This document shows positions 52,155-60,470 of a DNA stretch of 64,000 nucleotides, in pieces. Positions within the stretch are counted from its first letter, which is position 1. Each line of letters begins with the position of its first letter. Made by a program: the position numbers and the translations under genes. The stretch is from Streptomyces caeruleatus. Lineage in GTDB: Bacteria; Actinomycetota; Actinomycetes; Streptomycetales; Streptomycetaceae. The notes under the pieces were generated by a model. It was not told where the DNA came from. It saw nothing but the letters and a program-made list of their open reading frames with translations, and did not search any database. The stretch is taken from positions 401,914 to 465,913 of the forward strand of contig NZ_KQ948933.1 of assembly GCF_001514235.1 (NCBI RefSeq), given 5' to 3'.

Positions 52155-53752
52155 GCACCGATGTCGCGGGAGTGACCGGAGTCGTCGTACGGCTGAAGCT
52201 GTCGCTGCTCCGGAACGGACTGCGGCAGTCCGGTGGCCGGCGGGCCGCCTACATCGCGTCGGCGATCGTGGTGCTCCTCTTCGCCGCGCTGCAACTCCTC
52301 GGCCTGATCATGCTGCGCGACAACGCGCACGCCGACACCGTGGTCGTCATTCTGGTCGCGGTACTCGCGCTGGGCTGGGCGGTGATGCCGCTGTTCTTCC
52401 CCGGCGGGGACGAGACCCTCGACCCGACCCGGCTGGTGATGCTGCCGCTGCGCCCCCGGCCCCTGGTCCGGGCCCTGCTCGCGGCCTCGCTGGTCGGCAT
52501 CGGCCCCCTGTTCACGCTGTGCCTGTTCATCGGTTCGGTGATCGCGGTCGCGCACGGCGGGCTGGCGTACGCCGTCGGTGTCCTCGCCGTCGTCCTGGCA
52601 CTGCTGGTGTGCGTGGCGCTCGCGCGGGCCGTCGCGGCGGCCAACATCCGCCTGTTGACCAGCCGTAAGGGCCGCGATCTCGCGGTGCTGAGCGGACTGG
52701 TCATCGCGATCGGCGCGCAGGTCGTGAACTTCGGGGCGCAGCGCCTGGGTTCATCGGGTCTGACCCAGCTCGATCCGGCGGCGGACGTGCTGCGCTGGGT
52801 ACCGCCGGCGTCCGCGATCGGGGCGGTGCGGTCGGTGAGCGAGGGGGCGTACGGGATCGCTGTCCTCCAACTCGCCCTGACCACAGCCGCTTTGGTCGCG
52901 CTGATCGCCGTATGGTCCCGCCATCTCACCCGGCTGATGACCTCGCCCGACGGCTCCACGCTCCAGGCGGTCGCCGAGGCCGCCGTACGCGAACGCAACT
53001 CCACAGGTCTGGCCCGCCTCCTGCCGGCCGGCCGCACCGGCACCGTCATGGAACGCAGCCTGCGCTACGTCTGGCGCGACCCGAAGACCAAGGCGGCCTG
53101 GGTGACCTCGCTCGCCATCGGCCTGATCGTGCCGCTGTTCAACGCCCTCCAGGGCACCGGCTCGATCTACTTCGCCTGCTTCGCGGCCGGGATGCTCGGC
53201 ATCCAGATGTACAACCAGTTCGGGCAGGACACCTCCGCCTTCTGGATGGTCGCGATGACGATCTCGTCCCCCCGGGACGCCTACGTCGAACTACGCGGCC
53301 GCGCCCTGGCCCTGCTGCTGATCACTCTCCCCTACGCCACCCTCGTCACCGCCCTGACCACGGCCCTCCTCGGCGACTGGCCCAAGCTCCCCGAGGCACT
53401 CGGCCTCTCCTTCGCCCTCCTCGGCGCCATGCTGGCGACGGGCGCCTGGACGTCGGCCCGCTTCCCCTACTCCATCCCGCAGGAGGGCTACAAGAACGTG
53501 GCCCCCGGCCAGACGGGCCTGGCCTGGATCTCCATCTTCGGCGGCATGATCGCCGCAGCCCTTCTCTGCGCCCCCGTCATCGCCCTGACGATCTGGCTGC
53601 ACGTGAGCGAGGACGGGGATGCCTGGACCTGGCTGCTGCTCCCGGCGGGCGCGGCCTACGGCGCGGCGACCACCTGGCTGGGCCTGCGTCTGGCGGCCCC
53701 ACGCACGGCGGTCCGCCTGCCGGAGATCCTGACGGCGGTGAGCAAGGGCTGA
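52151..53752 (+). CDS. ABC transporter permease (exporter type)
   Basis: 533 aa with ~12 hydrophobic helices (AAYIASAIVVLLFAALQLLGLI, TVVVILVAVLALGWAVMPLFF, and several C-terminal ones up to TWLLLPAGAAYGAATTWLGLRLAA). Two similar halves are visible, as in ABC-2-type transporters whose permease is one long chain. ATG 52151 overlaps the ATPase stop. No ligand-binding protein is encoded nearby, supporting an exporter. Substrate unknown. Confidence 0.9.
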   Translation: MSTDVAGVTGVVVRLKLSLLRNGLRQSGGRRAAYIASAIVVLLFAALQLLGLIMLRDNAHADTVVVILVAVLALGWAVMPLFFPGGDETLDPTRLVMLPLRPRPLVRALLAASLVGIGPLFTLCLFIGSVIAVAHGGLAYAVGVLAVVLALLVCVALARAVAAANIRLLTSRKGRDLAVLSGLVIAIGAQVVNFGAQRLGSSGLTQLDPAADVLRWVPPASAIGAVRSVSEGAYGIAVLQLALTTAALVALIAVWSRHLTRLMTSPDGSTLQAVAEAAVRERNSTGLARLLPAGRTGTVMERSLRYVWRDPKTKAAWVTSLAIGLIVPLFNALQGTGSIYFACFAAGMLGIQMYNQFGQDTSAFWMVAMTISSPRDAYVELRGRALALLLITLPYATLVTALTTALLGDWPKLPEALGLSFALLGAMLATGAWTSARFPYSIPQEGYKNVAPGQTGLAWISIFGGMIAAALLCAPVIALTIWLHVSEDGDAWTWLLLPAGAAYGAATTWLGLRLAAPRTAVRLPEILTAVSKG

Positions 53753-53763
53753 CGACCCCGTCC

Positions 53764-53840
53764 TCAAGGGGCGCGGGGCTGTATCGATATGCGGCTCCGC
53801 CGCGTGGGCGCGAGCAACCCCACACCACCCGCAGCCGCCC
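53764..53840 (+). repeat. Dispersed palindromic repeat, long form
   Basis: AAGGGGCGCGGGGCTGTATC, then GATATGCGGCTCCGCCGCGT and GGGCGCGAGCAACC...ACCCGCAGCCG. Compared with the short form, an extra inner hairpin (GCGGCTCCGCCGC) replaces GAACT. It separates the convergent permease and hydrolase genes and is the closest relative of the copy inside the acyl-CoA dehydrogenase. Confidence 0.85.
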
Positions 53841-53857
53841 TCAAACAGAACCCGACC

Positions 53858-54745
53858 TCATAGGCGCCCCGCCTCCCCAGCGGAGCGCACCGCATCCAGG
53901 AACGGCTCGATCGCCGCCCGCCACCCCTCCGGCTGGTCGTAATGCACCAGGTGCCCCGCGTCGGCCACCTCCGCGTACTCCCCGCGCGGCAGCACCCGCA
54001 CCATCTCCTGCGCCTCGGCCCGCCCCAGCTCCCCGTCGAGTCCCCGCACGACGAGCGCGGGGCACTGCACCTGCGCCAGTTCCTCCCAGTGCGCGTCGAA
54101 CACCCATGTCTCCCGTGACCGCAGCATCTGCTCCGGCTCGAAGACGGGCCGCCACCCGTCCTCGCGCTCGTGCATCACCTCGGCGTAGAACTCCCCGCGC
54201 GCGGCGTTGGGCCGCTCCACCCAGGGGTCGTCCTCACCGAACCACTTGCGCACATCGGCGAGCGTGGCGAAGGGGAGGGGCCAGGACTTGAACCAGTCCG
54301 ACCACTCCCGCTGCGAGGCCGAGCCGAGCGCGGACGCCCGCATGTCGCAGATGATCACGCCCCGCACCAGGTCGGGCCGTCTGGCGGCGAGCTGCCAGGC
54401 GGTCAGCGCGCCCATGGCGTGGCCGATGAGGACGGCGGGGGCGAGACCGAGCTGTTCGAGGGCGGCTTCGGCATCGTCGACGTAGGCATCGCGCGTGAAG
54501 TCCGTCTGCGAGGACTTGTCACTACGGCCGTGGCCGCGCTGGTCCAGTGCTACGGCGCGGTGCCGTTCGGAGAGCCAGCGGGCGGTGGAGGCCCAGTGGG
54601 AGGCGCGGCCCATGAGGCCGTGCAGTAAGAGGACGCCGAGGGTGCCGTCGTGCTCGGTTGCGTGGTCGTTCTTGGGAGGGTCGCCGAACTCCCAGGCGGC
54701 CAGACGTACGCCGTCCGCCCCGGTCACGTCGATGCGCCGCGCCAT
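53858..54745 (-). CDS. Alpha/beta-hydrolase with Ala in place of the nucleophile Ser
   Basis: 295 aa. The fold is clear: LGVLLLHGLMGRASHW (oxyanion loop), AVALDQRGHGRSDK, the nucleophile elbow reads IGHAMGALTAWQLA instead of GHSMG, the acid loop is LVVRGLDGELGRAE and the histidine is in VADAGHLVHYDQPEGW. Ser-to-Ala at the elbow (codon GCC) would abolish normal serine hydrolysis, so the protein may be a non-hydrolytic binder or a cofactor-free enzyme of another kind. ATG 54745 starts MARRIDVTGADGVRLAAWE. Downstream of dmdR1 on the same strand, but 600 bp separate them. Confidence 0.9.
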   Translation of the reverse strand: MARRIDVTGADGVRLAAWEFGDPPKNDHATEHDGTLGVLLLHGLMGRASHWASTARWLSERHRAVALDQRGHGRSDKSSQTDFTRDAYVDDAEAALEQLGLAPAVLIGHAMGALTAWQLAARRPDLVRGVIICDMRASALGSASQREWSDWFKSWPLPFATLADVRKWFGEDDPWVERPNAARGEFYAEVMHEREDGWRPVFEPEQMLRSRETWVFDAHWEELAQVQCPALVVRGLDGELGRAEAQEMVRVLPRGEYAEVADAGHLVHYDQPEGWRAAIEPFLDAVRSAGEAGRL

Positions 54746-54962
54746 AGGTCCTGGCACCCCCCTAGCTCCGCTCGGACCGCTCGAGCCGGCCGGTCCTGTG
54801 AACCGTGTTCCGCCTGCCGTGCCTCGCACACGATGTGCATGTCCTGTGTGTCTGACGTGATCTTATGCGCACACTCTTGAAGCGCACGTTCCGCATGACC
54901 CGTCACCCGCAGACTATCGAACCCCTATTCGAAAACACCGTCTCTGCGGCCAACACCCCTCA

Positions 54963-55127
54963 TTCGAGTGACCCCCCTCAGGGATTGATCGCTGCCACCG
55001 AGGGGAGATCTTCACCGGGAGGCGGACCGATCGGGGAAACCGGTCCGAGGGGAATGACCCTGAGAGCTCGGGGCTCCGGGTCAGCACAGGGGAGGACAGG
55101 CCCCGGCGCCATGTGGCGCCGGGGCCC
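54963..55127. other. Structured intergenic region, possible small RNA with terminator hairpin
   Basis: A 608-bp gap (54746-55353) between the hydrolase start and the dmdR1 stop holds nested inverted repeats: CCCCTC/GAGGGG (~54975-55006), CGGACCG/CGGTCCG (~55024-55048), TGACCC/GGGTCA (~55057-55083), and a 12-bp perfect stem GGCCCCGGCGCC/GGCGCCGGGGCC with ATGT loop at 55099-55126. Read on the plus strand this is a chain of stems ending in a strong hairpin; on the minus strand the last stem would terminate dmdR1 transcription. The rest is the hydrolase promoter region. Confidence 0.45.
55099..55126. terminator. 12-bp GC stem-loop downstream of dmdR1
   Basis: Perfect GGCCCCGGCGCC / GGCGCCGGGGCC stem with a four-base loop, 228 bp after the dmdR1 stop. 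It is symmetrical enough to work on either strand. Confidence 0.75.
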
Positions 55128-55353
55128 TCTCCATGTCCACGGCACATCCGCCCGCCCCTTCCCCGGCCGGACGCATCACTGTCGATCACGGCCCAGAGCT
55201 CTCAGGTCATATGCCTCACGCGACAGACTGGCACGCGAATCGGCGGAGCGCTGCGATTCGGCGTACTGGATCTCGGAATCGACGAGATCGACGGATCGCC
55301 ACAACTCCCGCTCAGCTACCGGGAGTTACTCACCAAACGAAGTGGCCGCAGGC

Positions 55354-56046
55354 TCAGCGCTTCGCGACGAACACATGCGAGGCGACGTCCGCCTCCAGCT
55401 CGGCCGCCTCACCACCACTACCCACCAGCACACCGCCGGCGGACTCGGTCACGCTCACCACCGAACCGGGCTGCACCCCTGCCCGACGCAGCGTGTACAT
55501 CAGCTGGGCGTCGGTCTGGATCGGCTCCCCGATCCGCCGCACCACGACTGTCTTGCCCTCGACACCCGGGTCCAGATCGGCCAGCGACACCATGCCCTCG
55601 TCGAGGAACGGATCGGCGCCGTCCTTCTCGCCCAGCTCCTCCAACCCCGGGATGGGATTGCCGTACGGCGACTCGGTCGGATGCCGCAGCAGCTCCAGCA
55701 CGCGCCGCTCCACGGCCTCACTCATGACGTGCTCCCAGCGACACGCCTCGGCGTGCACCTGCTCCCACTCCAGCCCGATCACGTCGACGAGCAGACACTC
55801 GGCCAGCCGATGCTTGCGCATGACGCGCGTGGCCAGCCGCCGCCCCTCGTCCGTGAGCTCCAGATGCCGGTCGGAGGCCACGGACACCAGCCCGTCCCGC
55901 TCCATCCGCGCCACCGTCTGGCTGACGGTCGGCCCACTCTGGTCCAGCCGCTCGGCGATCCGGGCGCGCATGGGGACCACACCTTCCTCCTCCAGCTCGA
56001 GGATGGTGCGGAGATACATCTCCGTGGTGTCGATCAGTCCGGACAT
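55354..56046 (-). CDS. dmdR1: DmdR1, DtxR-family iron-dependent repressor
   Basis: 230 aa. Fe2+-activated repressor of siderophore and iron-uptake genes. The N-terminal winged HTH (IAERLDQSGPTVSQTVARMERDGLV) is followed by the dimer/metal domain with all expected ligands: Met10, His79, Glu83, His98, Cys102, Glu105 and His106 by direct count. The C-terminal ~80 aa are the SH3-like domain (VVRRIGEPIQTDAQLMYTLRRAGVQPGSVV). Length equals S. coelicolor DmdR1. In that species an antisense gene (adm) is reported over dmdR1; long plus-strand open frames exist here too. Confidence 0.95.
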   Translation of the reverse strand: MSGLIDTTEMYLRTILELEEEGVVPMRARIAERLDQSGPTVSQTVARMERDGLVSVASDRHLELTDEGRRLATRVMRKHRLAECLLVDVIGLEWEQVHAEACRWEHVMSEAVERRVLELLRHPTESPYGNPIPGLEELGEKDGADPFLDEGMVSLADLDPGVEGKTVVVRRIGEPIQTDAQLMYTLRRAGVQPGSVVSVTESAGGVLVGSGGEAAELEADVASHVFVAKR

Positions 56047-56338
56047 ACGTGCCCCTCGATTAGCTCTGCGTTTGGCTCAGCCGGAAGCGAGACAGCTCCA
56101 CGGCGCGTGCGCTGGCCCTGCCCTCAATTCTGCCGGATACCACTGACAACCGTGCCGCGCCGCCGAAACCAGCGATTTCCCAGCCGCTCCCCCTGCCGGG
56201 CGAGCCCCCACGACGCGTCAGCCGCGTACGGCGGCAGGAGGACGTCGCAGGCCGTATTGACACCGCACTGGTCCAGACCGCACGGTGATCCGCAACACAC
56301 CGACCCCCAGCACCCCCGCCACCCCCGGAGGGCCCCGC

Positions 56339-57094
56339 ATGAGCGACAGCAAGCCGGCCGACCAGTTCTTCGACGCCGCGATCACCCTCCTCCAGCGGGC
56401 CCGCGACGAGGAAGCGGAGAACATCGAGGCAGCCGGCACCCTGCTCGCCGACACCGTCGCAGCCGACGGCCGCCTGTTCGCCTTCGGCGCGGGCCACTCC
56501 TCCCTCGCCGCCCAGGACATCGTCTACCGCGCGGGCGGCCTCGCCCTGATGAACCTGCTCGCCGTCCCCGGCGCGGTAGGCGTGGACGTCATGCCCGCCA
56601 CCCTCGGCTCCGCCCTCGAACGCGTCGACGGCCTGGCGAGCGCCGTCCTCGACAGCTCCCCCCTCCGCGCCGGCGACGCCCTGGTGATCATCTCCCTCTC
56701 CGGCCGCAACGCCCTGCCCGTCGAGATGGCCATGCACGCGCGCACCCGAGGCGCGAAGGTCATCGGCGTGACCTCAGTGGCGTACGCCTCGGAGACGAGG
56801 CCCCGGCATGTCTCCGGCACCTACCTCAAGGACCACTGCGACATCGTCCTCGACTCGAAGATCGCGGTCGGCGACGCGGAACTCACCCTCGACACGATCC
56901 CGGCCCCCTTCGCCCCCGCGTCCACGGTCGTCACGGCAGCGCTCCTCCAGGCCGTCATGGCCACCGCGGCCACTTCCCTCGCCGCCCGCGGCATCGAGCC
57001 CCCGCTCCTGCGCTCCGGCAACGTCGACGGCGGCCTCGACTGGAACAGCCGGGTGTTCGAGCAGTACGGCGACCGGATCTTCTACCGCCGCTGA
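56339..57094 (+). CDS. SIS-domain sugar-phosphate-binding protein
   Basis: 251 aa with one SIS fold: FGAGHSSLAAQDIVYRAGGL, ALVIISLSGRNALPVEMAMHARTRGAKVIGVTS, DIVLDSKIAVGDAELTLD and a C-terminal NVDGGLDWNSRVFEQYGDRIFYRR. The S-SGRN segment is the phosphosugar-binding loop. Such proteins bind or isomerise phosphosugars; this family (SIS domain-containing UPF0309-like) has no proven reaction. ATG 56339 has CCGGAGGG upstream. Divergent from dmdR1, convergent with the PAS gene (13-bp overlap). Confidence 0.88.
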   Translation: MSDSKPADQFFDAAITLLQRARDEEAENIEAAGTLLADTVAADGRLFAFGAGHSSLAAQDIVYRAGGLALMNLLAVPGAVGVDVMPATLGSALERVDGLASAVLDSSPLRAGDALVIISLSGRNALPVEMAMHARTRGAKVIGVTSVAYASETRPRHVSGTYLKDHCDIVLDSKIAVGDAELTLDTIPAPFAPASTVVTAALLQAVMATAATSLAARGIEPPLLRSGNVDGGLDWNSRVFEQYGDRIFYRR

Positions 57095-58527
57095 CCCAGC
57101 ACTGCGGCCAGATCCAGCGCGGCAGCGATCCGCACCGCCACATCCTCCGCGTACACCGCGTCACTCCGCTCGAACGCGCTCCGCCCCGCGCCCCGCAGAA
57201 ACGTCACGACGCCCAGTGTCCGCCCCCGGCTGCGCAACACCGCGCACAGCGCGTGCACCGCGTCCGCGGGCCACTGCCGCCCCACCGCCCACGCGCGCGC
57301 CTGCTCCGCCGCCATGCTGCCCGCGTCGGCCCGCACCGACCCGGCCCGGGCCACGCACTGCAACGCCGGATGCCCCTCGGCGTACCGCACCGGCAGCCCG
57401 GCCTCCCCGCCGAGCAGGCTCGGCCCGGGCGCGCCGGAGGGCGTCACGGCGACCCGTACGAGCCGTACCGGACCCGAGTCCTCCGCGTCCGCGTCCGTAT
57501 CCGCCACCGCCCCGCCCGCGACCCGGTCGATCAGCGCGTGATCGGCGAACCCGGCGAGCGCGAAGTCGAGATGCACGGTCGCCGCGTCGGCGGGGTCGTC
57601 GCACTCCGCGGCGGCGCGGGCGGCCCGATGCAGCTGGTTGGTCCGGAACCGCAGCAGCGCCGCCTCCTGCTCGGCCTGCTTGGCCTCGGTCATGTCCTGG
57701 AAGAGCCAGCCCACGCCCAACGGCACGGGCTCCTCCGCGAGCGGCGAGGCCAGCCGTACGAAGCCACAGCGCCAGCACCGCCGCCGCTCGCCCTCCGGCG
57801 TCCGTACGCTCACCCAGATCTCGGCGGGCGCGGGCGGCGCGCCCTCCGCGAGCACATGCGTGAGCGCGCTCTCCAGTTCCTCGACGCCCTGGGCGAGCAG
57901 ATCCCCGAGCGGCCGCCCGAGCACGGACGTACGGCCGATACCGAGCGCGCGCGCCGCGTGGGCGTTCACCACGGCCGGCCGCAGATCGGCGTCCACCAGC
58001 ACGACACCCCACGACGCGTCCTCGAACAGCGCCTCGCTCAGCGCGATCGACCGCTCCAGATCGATCTGCGCGTGCACCTCGCTGAAGGCGCAGTAGACCC
58101 CGGCGGGCTTCCCGTCCGGACCGCGCACGGCCGCCGACTGGGTGCGCACGAGCACTCGCCCGCCGTCCTTGGTCAGCAGCGCGAACTCGTGCACCTGCCG
58201 CCCTGGGGCGTCCATGGCGGACATCAGCCGCGCCTCGACCTCCTCGGCGTCGGCCTTGCGCACCGCCCACCCCGCGAAACCGTGCCGGCCGACCGCCTCG
58301 GTCGCGCTCCAGCCGAGGATGCGTTCGGCCTCGCGGTTCCAATGGGTGACGACCCCGTCCGCGTCGAACGCGCACAGGGCGGCGTCCATCCCGTCCAGCA
58401 GTGCGGCCAGCAGATCGGAGCCGCCTGCAGAACCCTCCGAGCCACCCGACGAACCCTCCGGACCGTCCCGCTCGGGTTCGTCCGGCCCCAGCTCGTCGGT
58501 GGTCCCACTACGCCGGGAAGCACTCAC
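57082..58527 (-). CDS. PAS-PAS-GAF sensory protein
   Basis: 481 aa. PAS 1 is around residues 40-155 (LLDGMDAALCAFDADGVVTHWNREAERILGWSATEAVGRHGF), PAS 2 around 165-290 (LFEDASWGVVLVDADLRPAVVNAHAARALGIGRTSVLGRPLGDLL), and the C-terminal ~180 aa form a GAF-like domain (LRFRTNQLHRAARAAAECDD ... LCAVLRSRGRTLGVVTFLRG ... YAEDVAVRIAAALDLAAVL). In related Streptomyces proteins a PP2C phosphatase follows; it is absent here, so this is a sensor without output domain, perhaps acting through protein contacts. Convergent with the SIS gene. Confidence 0.87.
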   Translation of the reverse strand: MSASRRSGTTDELGPDEPERDGPEGSSGGSEGSAGGSDLLAALLDGMDAALCAFDADGVVTHWNREAERILGWSATEAVGRHGFAGWAVRKADAEEVEARLMSAMDAPGRQVHEFALLTKDGGRVLVRTQSAAVRGPDGKPAGVYCAFSEVHAQIDLERSIALSEALFEDASWGVVLVDADLRPAVVNAHAARALGIGRTSVLGRPLGDLLAQGVEELESALTHVLAEGAPPAPAEIWVSVRTPEGERRRCWRCGFVRLASPLAEEPVPLGVGWLFQDMTEAKQAEQEAALLRFRTNQLHRAARAAAECDDPADAATVHLDFALAGFADHALIDRVAGGAVADTDADAEDSGPVRLVRVAVTPSGAPGPSLLGGEAGLPVRYAEGHPALQCVARAGSVRADAGSMAAEQARAWAVGRQWPADAVHALCAVLRSRGRTLGVVTFLRGAGRSAFERSDAVYAEDVAVRIAAALDLAAVLGQRR

Positions 58528-58702
58528 CTGGACCCCCTGCCAAGCCTGCCAAGCTGCGTCCGCACGTACGACGCGTCCGTTCGCTCACTCGCCATCATCT
58601 AACTGGAACGTGACGCAGCACACACCGAGTTCCCACAAGATTGAAGGAATCGTTGTACGGCGGAAATCCCGGGAAACCGGCCGCAGGCGCCACGCCCCAC
58701 CC

Positions 58703-59167
58703 TCACGCCCCGCTGACCTCGAAGCCTGCCCATCGCAACGTCAGCCACACCTCGTTCTCGTCCTCCGGCGCCACATACCGGTCGACCTCCACAAACCCGC
58801 GCTTCTCGGCGAACCGGAGCCCGTCCTCATTGGCGGTGAGGATCACGGTCCGGATCTCCCGCGCACCGAGCACGCGCGCGTGCGCGAGTCCGTCCTCGTA
58901 CAGCGTGGCACCGAAGCCCCGCCCCCGGTACTCGGGCAGCACGCGCGCGATGACGGTCGCCGCGCCCTCGTCGCCCTGCGGCGGCCGTACGGTCGAGCAG
59001 CCCACGAGCGCGTCCCCGAGATAGGCGTTGCGCAGCTGATGCCGGCCACCGCGCTCGCGCACCTCGTCCAGGCTCAGCTCGTCCGGCGGCACGATCACGT
59101 TGTGGACGTGGCGCCAGTCCCGGAGCATGGCGTCGCCGTCCGCCGGCACAATCCGCAGTTCTGTCAT
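58703..59167 (-). CDS. GNAT-family N-acetyltransferase
   Basis: 154 aa. TVIARVLPEYRGRGFGATLYEDGLAHARVLG contains the acetyl-CoA pyrophosphate loop (R-GRGFG), preceded by the strand with YLGDALVGCSTVR and followed by TVILTANEDGLRFAEKRGFVEVDRYVA. ATG 59167 is chosen (MTELRIVPADGDAML). Substrate unknown. Confidence 0.9.
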   Translation of the reverse strand: MTELRIVPADGDAMLRDWRHVHNVIVPPDELSLDEVRERGGRHQLRNAYLGDALVGCSTVRPPQGDEGAATVIARVLPEYRGRGFGATLYEDGLAHARVLGAREIRTVILTANEDGLRFAEKRGFVEVDRYVAPEDENEVWLTLRWAGFEVSGA

Positions 59168-59217
59168 GTACGGAACGCTAGGTGACCAGCGCGGATCCCG
59201 TCCAAGGAAAAAAGCAC

Positions 59218-59247
59218 TTGATCGGGCGGCGAGCCGCTTCTTAGTGT
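59218..59247 (+). promoter_or_regulatory. Sigma-70-type promoter before a 12-codon reading frame
   Basis: TTGATC (59218-59223), 18-bp spacer, TAGTGT (59242-59247) make a good HrdB-type promoter reading right, ~33 nt before the start of a tiny open frame. Confidence 0.55.
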
Positions 59248-59279
59248 GAGGGCACACGAGAAGGGAGGTGGTTCGGCAG

Positions 59280-59318
59280 ATGTATGAATACCGGACGCGT
59301 GAGGTGGCTGCGGGCTAG
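59280..59318 (+). CDS. Putative 12-aa leader peptide or small ORF
   Basis: ATG 59280 to TAG 59318 encodes MYEYRTREVAAG. GGGAGGTG at 59263-59270 lies 9 nt upstream, one of the best ribosome-binding sites in the window, and a sigma-70-like promoter lies before it. Downstream come a possible stem (GTCAC...GTGAC, ~59327-59361) and a 14-bp terminator-like hairpin ending before the convergent pdxH. No plus-strand gene follows, so this would be an independent short transcript. Not supported by homology here. Confidence 0.4.
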   Translation: MYEYRTREVAAG

Positions 59319-59397
59319 CGGCCCGTCACCCCACCCAGTGCGGTGCCGGACCAGCACGTGACAGACGCGTGCAGCCGGCCCAATCCCAGCAGTCACC

Positions 59398-59466
59398 CGA
59401 CCCGCGAGCTCGCCGGTACGTCCGGCCGGCTCCTCCGCCCCGGCGGAGGAACCCGAGCTCGCGGGT
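59398..59466 (+). terminator. Long inverted repeat before pdxH
   Basis: GACCCGCGAGCTCG (59398-59411) pairs with CGAGCTCGCGGGTC (59453-59466), a 14-bp perfect stem enclosing further short pairings (CTCCTCCGCC/GGCGGAGGA). It lies at the convergent end of pdxH and of the small-ORF unit and can terminate both. Confidence 0.7.
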
Positions 59467-59475
59467 CGTCTGCTG

Positions 59476-60144
59476 TCAGGGACTCAGCCGCTCCACTCGC
59501 CAGCTGCCGTCCTGCTCCGCCGCGTACCGCAGCCGGTCGTGCAGCCGGTTCTCCCGCCCCTGCCAGAACTCCACCGTCCGCGGCGCCACCCGGAAGCCGC
59601 CCCAGTGCGGCGGCACCGGCACCTGCTCGCCCTCGGGATAGCGCGCGGCCAGCTCGGCGTACGAGGCGTCGAGGTCGGCACGGGTGGCGACGACCGCGGA
59701 CTGGGCGCTGGCCCAGGCGCCGAGCTGGGAGCCGTGCGGGCGGGTGCGGAAGTACGCGGCCGTCTCGTCCCGTCCGGTCCGCCGCGCCACGCCCGTGACG
59801 ATGACCTGGCGTGCCATCGCGTGCCAGGGGAAGAGCAGGGAGACGTACGGGTTCTCGGCGAGGTCGCGGGCCTTGCGGGAGTCGTAGTTGGTGAAGAAGA
59901 CGAAGCCCTGCTCGTCGAACTGCTTCAGCAGGACCGTACGGGAGCTGGGCCGGCCGTCGGCGTCCGCGGTGGAGACGATCATCGCGTTCGGCTCGAAGAG
60001 GTGGGCCTCCGCCGCGGCCTGCTTGAACCAGCGCGCGAACTGTTCGACGGGGGTGGCGGCCAGGTCGTTCTCGGCGAGGCCCTCGGCCCGGTACTGCTTG
60101 CGCATCGCGGCGGGGTCGAGGGGGACGGCGTCTCGGTCGGTCAC
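59476..60144 (-). CDS. pdxH: Pyridoxamine 5'-phosphate oxidase
   Basis: 222 aa. FMN-dependent enzyme oxidising PNP/PMP to pyridoxal 5'-phosphate. MRKQYRAEGLAENDLAATPVEQFARWF, AMIVSTADADGRPSSRTVLLKQFD, GFVFFTNYDSRKARDLAENPYVSLLFPW and the C-terminal dimerisation motif FWQGRENRLHDRLRY with WRVERLSP at the end are all diagnostic. GTG 60144 (VTDRDAVPLDPAAMRK) is taken by resemblance to known PdxH starts; ATG 60162 is possible, and neither has a strong Shine-Dalgarno. Divergent from citrate synthase; the 326-bp gap holds the two promoters. Confidence 0.94.
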   Translation of the reverse strand: MTDRDAVPLDPAAMRKQYRAEGLAENDLAATPVEQFARWFKQAAAEAHLFEPNAMIVSTADADGRPSSRTVLLKQFDEQGFVFFTNYDSRKARDLAENPYVSLLFPWHAMARQVIVTGVARRTGRDETAAYFRTRPHGSQLGAWASAQSAVVATRADLDASYAELAARYPEGEQVPVPPHWGGFRVAPRTVEFWQGRENRLHDRLRYAAEQDGSWRVERLSP

Positions 60145-60470
60145 GCCGTCATCTTGCCGCATGCGGCCGACGCCGTCCCGGAGTGTGCCCACCGCAGCAC
60201 CGCATGGCACTGAGTGCCGCATGGCCTCCCCAACCGTGGCACTCGGGGTTATCGTGCTGTTGCCGATCCGGTTGGATGACTGTCAGCCGTACGGGGCATC
60301 ACACGGGTACGCCCCGGACCGCGAGTCCGCCGAGGCCCGGAGAACCGGCAAGGCCCGGAATCCGAGTCCGTGACCGTGGAACCACCGGCGTACGCCCCGT
60401 CTCCGCAGACCCACATGTGGTCGTTCCACCCACAACCCCATCCGTCGCACACCTCACGAGGAGCCGCCTG

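Noticed and set aside
54963..55127. ydaO-type (c-di-AMP) riboswitch
   Set aside because: The gene-proximal layout is wrong (no cell-wall hydrolase gene follows on that strand) and the conserved core of that riboswitch is not recognisable.
56047..56110. Iron box (DmdR1 self-binding site) upstream of dmdR1
   Set aside because: TTAGCTC...GGCTCA fragments are present, but no 19-bp palindrome resembling the iron box could be aligned.
54865..58602. A 1245-codon plus-strand open frame across dmdR1, SIS and PAS genes
   Set aside because: It runs antisense or out of frame through several well-supported genes with Arg/Pro-rich composition. Only the part over dmdR1 has literature precedent (adm) and is kept as a finding.
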